Of a stretch of DNA of 64,000 nucleotides, positions 58,051 to 64,000 are shown one piece after another. This DNA comes from Astropecten irregularis. Taxonomy: Eukaryota > Echinodermata > Asteroidea > Paxillosida > Astropectinidae. Position 1 is the stretch's first letter. Each line of letters starts with the position of its first letter. A model generated the notes under the pieces. It saw nothing but the letters and a program-made list of their open reading frames with translations. It ran no database searches and had not been told where the DNA came from. The stretch is from NCBI GenBank assembly GCA_963971285.1, contig OZ020250.1:14740499-14804498 (forward strand), written 5' to 3'. The position numbers and the translations under genes were made by a program.

Positions 58051-58329
58051 ATGGCATTTCTTCGAACCTTAGTGCGTTTGACGAGATTTCTTTCAGATCT
58101 CATCTGCCCGAAGGACACCTCTTTCAAGTCTTATATTATTTGGTCCATGATGTCAGACGACAAAGATAGCCACTCTGTATTCAGAGACTCGCGTTATACC
58201 TGCAGTAGAGTTACCTCTGAAGACCAAAGAGCACCGTATACGGAGTCCGGAGGCCGTCTATTTTTCTACAAAACGAAAACCAATGTTTTTCCAGATGGTC
58301 ACTTTTCGTTGTCCATAAGATTATCTTGA
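58051..58329 (+). pseudogene. Type C ligand-binding exon remnant C3
   Basis: MAFLRTLVRLTRFLSDLICP, then YIIWSMMSDDKDSHSVFRDS and YTCSRVTSEDQ, ending at TESGG. There the homology is cut and an unrelated tail (RLFFYKTKTN...) runs to a stop. The break falls at the same landmark as in C2. All three C copies are therefore truncated, at different depths. Confidence 0.7.
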
Positions 58330-58685
58330 GTCCTTTTAAAGGAGGGATAGATTGTTTATACATGTGAGTGCTTTATGTTCTCCTTATAGAGCATTTAGCT
58401 CAAGTGGCACACGGTGCGATTGTTTCTCGTAGCAGTTTAACTAATCAACGAATATATGCCGCAAGGAAAGCTACTTGCTGAGTTCCATACTGTTTCGGAT
58501 TAGCATCAGGTAAACGTACTACAGACAGGAGGATACGTATGTATAGCAGCAATTTATGGTGTAAGTGAGATGTACCTGTTCTGGGACTGGTGAGCTGCAG
58601 TGCATCACTCGAACTGTAGGCTTTGCTCAGAAACAGTCCTCTCGTTTCCGTTCTCTTGTTGAAGAATCAGCAGAACGGGTTGAAC
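58330..58685 (+). promoter_or_regulatory. B4 upstream region
   Basis: Unit sequence AGCTCAAGTGGCACACGGTG near 58399, then a shortened leader: the AGATATTTAAGAAGG block is replaced by GAGATGTACCTGTTCTGGGA, while CTGGTGAGCTGCAGTGCATC onward is kept. Of the four B promoters this one is the most altered. Confidence 0.45.
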
Positions 58686-59349
58686 ATGGTTTCTCTCGCA
58701 GTTGTCTTTGGTTTGTTGTCCGGGTATTTGATTTCATATTCAGCTGCAGATCAGACGACATTCAAAGTGGTGTTCTTTTTCTCGGATGGAAGACACGCGG
58801 TCTTGTACTCGGTAACACGCCTTTCACCGGCCGTGCAGATAGCTCTTGACACCATATCTGACCGGGTGGAGAGGGGAGAATATGCAAACTTCACTCTTGA
58901 ATGGTTTGTCTCTCACTCCGGCTGTGATGTCCCTCAGCGGACGTCCGCAGGTGAAGCTCCCGAGTTCTACTACCGTGATAATGTGGCAGCTTTCTTCGGG
59001 CCGGCATGCAGTGGAAATCTCATAAGCGTCGGGGACTTCGCTGCCATTCGGAACATCCCAATTTTCACAGGCAGCGGCACTGCCGTTGATCTTGAAGACA
59101 AGCGCAGGTACCCAACAATGACTAACTTGATCTACAAGACTGGCTCCATGGCAAACATGGTGGTCGGTCTGTTCCACCGATTCGGCTGGTCAACATGTGT
59201 ACTGCTTCATTACGGATATGGGTACCTGCGCGCTTCTGAGGCATTGATCACGGCATTCCGTGCAGCGGGGGTACGATTGTATACGGTGTATATGCAGAGG
59301 AACCAGAACTACGTGGACATTCTGAACGAAGCTTCAATGCACAGTAGAA
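58686..59349 (+). CDS. Receptor ligand-binding first exon B4
   Basis: 664 nt, intact, donor AGAA|GTAAGTGA. Beta1 loop SDGRHAVLYS, FKVVFFF as in B3, LEWFVSHSGCDVPQ, RDNVAAFFGPAC, NIPIFTGSG (Phe where others have Leu), GYLRASEALITAFRAAG and YTVYMQRNQNY as in B2. It is therefore a mosaic: its start resembles B3 and its end B2. NFT sequon retained. Confidence 0.87.
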
Positions 59350-61014
59350 GTAAGTGAATCATTCCAGATTTATATTTGACTTTCAAAATAGAGTTGAAGT
59401 TTAAAAAAATGTGTCGTCTGTAATGGGTAAAGTTGTCTTCGGAATTTTACCTGCAAAGAATTGTATCTGGTTGTGAAGCGCGCTAAACTTTCTCTGCTGA
59501 AAATAGTAATTCCTATTAATTAATCAGTATAGATGAATCCTTTTGCGATACTATGGGTGTCATTGTGGTCTGAACGATTATTGCACTCATTCGAGCGATT
59601 AATTGGAGGGATAACTAGAGGACTTATAAAAAGCTATAGTGGCACACGGTACGATTTTAGCTGGTAGAAGTTACACAACTCAACGAATTATTGACGCAAG
59701 GGCAGCTACGTGCTCGGAGAACGGCATACAGAATGATTGTGTTTAGCTCAGTAGATATCTGTCGGTTGTTTGTTTTATGAAATCTAGAATAGATTCTGCC
59801 TTACTGTTCGGCCCACTGACTTGACATTTCAGACAGGCAAAAAATGGCGGCAATCTGAATTTTTGCAAGATACAAACTATCTTTTATAAAGAAAAAAAAA
59901 AGAGAAAATAAGAAAGTGTTTGAGCTCTCCGGGTGGGCACAAAACATGTTTCTTAATTAGTGTGATACATGTACTTGGAATCTATTAAGATTAACATAAT
60001 ATTAAAAGGTTGACACAGTCCTATAAGTGTCCTATTGTACTATAAATTGCTTGGCGTTAATTTTGGATAAGGATGAGTTTAGAGTTATTTGCAATGTCAC
60101 TATAACGATGTTTTATCTCCACTACTATCCTCAATAAAACATTCGATTGCCTTTATGGGTATAGTATGAGTTTCAACAACGTGCTGAAACGAAGTATATT
60201 ATTCAATTCCCATTTCCCAAGCGAGCATGTCTTTACCTGCACATGCTCTATTGTAATGATGCTAATATTAGAAACCTGTCTGATACCAACAATGGAGGGG
60301 TTACATCTGCTCCACTGTCCACATTGATACTTCCAATTTCTTGGCTATTTTCGTGCGACTTCCATTCTCTATTTCGTTACACAAGCTCGGGGCATTCTGT
60401 GCAAATCATGTGAATACAATGTCATATTTCTTCCACGATAAATGGCGGTGACGCGACAGCATTTTTGCAAGCCAATAGCAGTTAGCCACATTGGTATACG
60501 TATCTTCAAAAGCCAATTGTATTTCGTAAGTTTCACCTGCTAAGTCCGATTGTATTAATCATCCGTACGTATATAGCCGCAGTCAGCTGTATTCATTTGG
60601 CAATGTGCTTTCGTTTTCTGATATTGGCTTTAGAGAGGTAGATAAGACATATGTCGTTTTGTGTATTCAGGACAAAAAGACCCACAAAATCAATTACGCA
60701 CGGGGGAATTTCGGAAACGTCTATTTATCGTGATCAAGGATATAATACAAAATAATTAGGACGGTTGGGTAGGCGAAGAAGCCACACCCACAGTCGGTGA
60801 TATCATGTGGCGTAGACTTAGTGTGGTCGTCATATTGTTTATGCATGTGCACATTATAAGATTGTTAATAATTGTGGACAAAATGGTATATAATGTGACG
60901 TTCTAGGAACCGAAGAGGATAACAGTAATACAATTTTGTTATAATTGTCTGGCTGAAATTCTTTGGTGGAATCACTTTTTTAAGAAACCCTCTTGAAATA
61001 ATATTCAATACAAA
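59350..61014. other. Spacer after the B array, partial fifth unit at 59608-59710
   Basis: Unit sequence (AGTGGCACACGGTACGATTT ... GAAGTTACACAACTCAACGA, GGGCAGCTACGTGCTCGG) recurs once more and then stops without leader or exon, marking the 3' edge of the tandem array. Further on, GGCGAAGAAGCCACACCCAC at about 60773 resembles the A7 upstream motif. No gene. Confidence 0.5.
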
Positions 61015-61326
61015 ATGGTTATTGCAGCAAACTTGCTTGGAAAAGGTATTTTGTTTTTAGTAGCTTCATCAGCGATCGCTGCACCAATAGGTATAGCTGT
61101 GTTTTTATCTAGTACTGTTCTATTATTAAATATTAAGTATTTATTCTTACGTTGGCTTACTACCGGTCTTTGAAATTGCTCAAAATGAGATTTCTCGTCG
61201 AGTTGAGAGCGGCCAGTTCGCCAACTTCTCCCTTTTTTTAACGCACTCACCGACTGGATGTGCAAGAAAAGTGCGATACGCAATCGGTATCTCCGCTAGA
61301 CTTTTCCTTGACAACACCATATCGGC
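61015..61326 (+). pseudogene. Type A exon A8, truncated and frameshifted
   Basis: Starts MVIAANLLGKGILFLVASSA and PIGIAVFLSSTV, then an indel near 61115-61140 shifts the frame (stop TGA at 61171-61173). In the shifted frame the family continues: SYVGLLPVFEIAQNEISRRV, then GQFANFSLFLTHSPTGCARK, and on to ARLFLDNTISA. It is cut at ATATCGGCG, where the sequence jumps to the A2-type leader (TTTATATTGAGGGAG). The GPxC loop and all after it are missing. Confidence 0.8.
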
Positions 61327-61365
61327 GTTTATATTGAGGGAGTATTAAGTACAATACAAATCACC

Positions 61366-62028
61366 ATGAATAAGTTAATTCTAGTCTTCGGAAAATGCAT
61401 TTTGTTGTTGACTTTTCTTCGGCGATGGCAACATCAATATGCATCCCGTGAGTCTTGGCTAATGCTACTGACTTATTCTTATCCACGTTTATTACCGGTC
61501 TTCGAAATTGCCCAAAATGAGATTTCACGCCGAGTGTAGAGCGGTCAGTTCGCTAACTTTTCCCTTGTTTTGCATCATTCGCCGACTGGATGTGCTAGAA
61601 CAGTGAAATACGCCGTCGGTATCTCCGATCGACTTTTCCTTGAAAACACCGTATCGGCAATTTTCGGACCAACCTGCAGTTTCAGTGCTCTGGTTTTTGG
61701 CGACGTAGCTGCTTCACTCAACGCGCCAATGCTTTCTATGGGTGCAAATGATCACCAACTGGACGATAAAGCAAGGTATCCTACACTTACCCAAACTGTT
61801 TTGAAATCGACAATATGGGTTAACTTCTTCAGAGAACTCTGTTATCTCTACGGCTGGAAATCTATTATCCTGATCAGAATTCAAATTCAATATTTCTCAC
61901 TTACTGCAAATGAAATGCAGTGGAAGATTGTCTTCGTGAGGCTGGAATCAGAGAAACGATAATTTACCTTGATTGGTACACTGAAGATCCCGGACTCGCC
62001 CTCGAAGAAGCTGCCACGCAAGGAAGAA
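61366..62028 (+). pseudogene. Type A exon A9, multiply disrupted
   Basis: A copy of A2 with its leader. Lesions are a 1-bp loss in the signal peptide (ACTTTTCTTCGG where A2 has ACTGTTTCTTCGG), small deletions after it, a stop TAG at 61537-61539 (RRV*SGQF), and a ~5-bp insertion at 61910-61920 (AAATGAAATGCAGTGG). This insertion shifts EDCLREAG out of frame. The donor has changed to GTGAGT. Long parts of the frame remain clean (61570-61900 with FGPTC, DDKARYPTLT, YGWKSIILI), so decay is fairly recent. Confidence 0.82.
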
Positions 62029-62984
62029 GTGAGTGCAACTGTTCTGTTTCCCTGCTTGGACAATTACAGCAAAGTCATTTTAGAAATAATGGGTTTCCCA
62101 GCACTGGCAATCCATATCAACCAATTACGATATTGTTCACTTCCAAGTAAACGAAAGATAAATTCAGTGGTCGAAATTAACAATATTAATCAGCTAAAAT
62201 TCAAGTTACGTGTACTATCCCACTAACAAAATATAATGCCTGGCCGGCGCGAAGCTCGAAATAAAGAAAAATCACATCTGAAGATCTGTCCATAAATCTT
62301 TCAATCAAAATGTCTTCTTTCGTTTGAGATTTCCAACGAACCAATTTACATACGTGTACCTCTTCTTCGGTCGCATGTTGTGTGATTAGCGTTGTAATCT
62401 GATTGGCGACAAAATGGCCGCAAATTTAACTTAATGAGCGATAGTTTCAAAGAGACGTTTGCACATTTTACACTTTCGCTTCTCAGTATTACATACTTAT
62501 TTGAATCTCCAGTACGGTACGTACCAAGTGTGCTCAAATATTTTGTTGTGTACTGGTCGCAATTCCGAATTAAGTTTGGGAAAACAGCCTCAAGTTTGAT
62601 CAGTTGAAAGTTGTCTACTGCGATGAAAATCAGTTATGAACTAACACAGTATTTTATTTAAAATTTAAAGTTTTGTTTTGTTTTGTCACGTCACATTATT
62701 AATTTCTTAATTTCTTTTTGAACCATAAATGGTGCGCCATTTAGCTGACCCTTTATAAACCCCCATAGATCCTGCTTTGCAATTTCCAGTGAAAATCGAA
62801 ATCCTAATAGATTCATAGCTTAAATCTACACGCCCAAATACAATTAGAATGACATAACGCGGTGACATAACGTTGCTTGCTGACATCCTATTGGCCATAA
62901 AGTCATACCGTGAAATAATATAGTTGCAGTGCGCATTGTGAAAGCCACTCCTCCACCTCGAGCCCCCCATCTTCCCCTTAAGTC
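62029..62984. other. Intergenic DNA, no gene seen
   Basis: No receptor exon, RNA or clear repeat. Frames at 62346-62537 (-) and 62707-63024 (-) lack domains; the latter overlaps the D fragment on the opposite strand. Confidence 0.4.
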
Positions 62985-63197
62985 TGAACCGATGGTATCG
63001 TTCTTCGAAGAACTGTGCTTTCATTTTGCTTGAAAAACCATCGTTTTGTTGACTGAATACGATCGCTACTACGGCCGTGTCGGAGATACCTTACGACAAG
63101 GTCTGCGCGAGGCGAATATCCGATATGTCATACTCTACCTTGAGAGGGATATTGAAAATCAAACTCCTATGCTTGAAGAAGCTGTACATAATGGTTG
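62978..63197 (+). pseudogene. Type D ligand-binding exon fragment (3' half)
   Basis: In one frame it reads LKSEPMVSFFEELCFHFA, a TGA stop where relatives have Trp (GW), then KTIVLLTEYDRYYGRVGDTL, REANIRYVILYLERDIENQ and MLEEAVHNG before a stop. This aligns along its length with LKSTTWVNFFRELCYLYGWKSIILI ... LREAGIRVTIIYLDW ... LALEEAVTQGR of type A. The donor position is mutated (GAA|ATATAA). It differs from types A, B and C, so a further subfamily once existed. Confidence 0.72.
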
Positions 63198-64000
63198 AAA
63201 TATAAAGTCCGTTCATAACTTAAAGCTCATTTACAGGAGATCATCATTTTATTTTCTCTAAAGAGAATAAAATAAACACATATTCGTTCTAATCGCTTTA
63301 ATTATTTTTTCACGTTTGTTTTTTCAAGTATTTTTCACGCGTTTCTTCTATAAATATCGTCATGTAGTATTTCACTTACCAGGATTCCATGCAAATAATA
63401 ATTAACAATTTCAACTATTTACCCATGCATTTTTTCAGATCTGATGACAGCACGATTTTCATTCCAATTTGATTTAGCTTTACCAATGACTGTTTGAGAC
63501 AGTAAGCCCTAAAACTGCCCAATTGACTTGTGCCGGACTAAAAAGAATATACCCCTCCACTACGTGACAAAAGTAGAGCGACTTTAGGTCCTGATTTCAT
63601 CCAAACACCTCAGAAGTTCAAGTCCAAACTTTGGGTACCGGGTTCCATCCATTTTTGTTTTAAAGACTTTCCACAGATAGATATTAACTACCGGTACATA
63701 GGCCACATAACAGTCTTACAAAGGCTCGGGACGTCAAAGAGAGGAGGCCCTCTTGAATGTTCTCACAAAACGTCACGTTTATTTCCAATTTTGCTTACCA
63801 TCGCCATTGTTGGGAATGATCTGCAAGAAATATAATATGTCATTATCCGTGCTTTTTTCAAAAGTAAGTCATGAATTGGAACAAATTGTGCATTATTGCC
63901 ATATCGAATTTGAACTCTTTTCTATAATTCATTTAGTGTCCATTTCCATCCCGAACTTAACAACTTAAAAATGGAAGCTGAAGAACAACGCTAATCTGAT
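63198..64000. other. End of window, no gene seen
   Basis: AT-rich DNA. The ORF at 63753-63968 has no recognisable feature. No constant exon (second lobe, membrane span, kinase-like or cyclase) is present before the window ends. Confidence 0.45.

Noticed and set aside
9600..62028. Bacterial periplasmic binding proteins or a metabolite operon
   Set aside because: The copies end in splice donors and have half-domain length, SINEs and LINEs surround them, and there is no ribosome-binding or operon structure.

Overview
This is animal nuclear DNA. It is AT-rich and intron-bearing, and it is crowded with MITEs, foldback elements, a tRNA-derived SINE, a LINE fragment and degenerate DNA transposons. 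There is no bacterial-style gene packing. The coding content is a family of receptor ligand-binding exons closest in layout to the natriuretic-peptide/receptor guanylate cyclase extracellular domain (ANF_receptor, periplasmic-binding-protein type I fold). That family expansion and the repeat landscape suggest a marine invertebrate, perhaps an echinoderm or another invertebrate deuterostome. The species cannot be fixed from the sequence alone.

The central observation is a one-strand (+) array of near-equal exons of 664-682 nt. Each intact copy starts with its own ATG and signal peptide, encodes the first half of the ligand-binding domain (about 221-227 residues), and stops at a consensus splice donor (GTAAGT) in phase 1. 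No transmembrane, kinase-homology or cyclase exon is visible between copies. The layout resembles clustered alternative first exons (protocadherin or UGT1A style) that would splice to shared downstream exons beyond position 64000. I infer this; the window does not prove it.

Two living subfamilies are present. Type A has intact copies at 9600, 21902, 27821, 38390 and 42701. Its broken copies are at 35568 (one stop), 45992 (two stops), 61015 (truncated) and 61366 (several lesions), with two 3' fragments near 29470 and 39850. Type B has four intact copies of exactly 664 nt (51949, 53998, 56162, 58686) in a roughly 2.0-2.5 kb tandem repeat. Between B copies lie remnants of a third subfamily, C (53230, 55529, 58051). 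A fourth, type D, survives as a fragment near 62980-63200. A promoter/leader-only copy of type B lies at 50983-51128.

Layout: 1-9260 is repeat-rich DNA with no supported gene (MITEs at 1205 and 6729, a large foldback at 2560-5340, a SINE at 3985). A1 is at 9.6 kb. A 4.4-kb DNA transposon with a LINE nested in it fills 12394-16804. The 18.3-30.5 kb block (A2 and A3) and the 32.9-41.8 kb block (A4 and A5) are paralogous segmental duplicates, and several transposons are present in only one of them, giving empty-site controls. A6 and A7 follow, separated by two GC-rich palindromic elements (43703-44060 and 44285-45040). The 46.7-51.8 kb stretch holds MITEs, an AGCTG satellite and no gene. The B/C array occupies 51.8-59.7 kb, then A8/A9 pseudogenes and the D fragment close the window.

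The array shows turnover by duplication, gene conversion (notably A5 and A1/A6), nonsense decay and microhomology-mediated fusion (A8/A9), as expected for a fast-evolving recognition repertoire.
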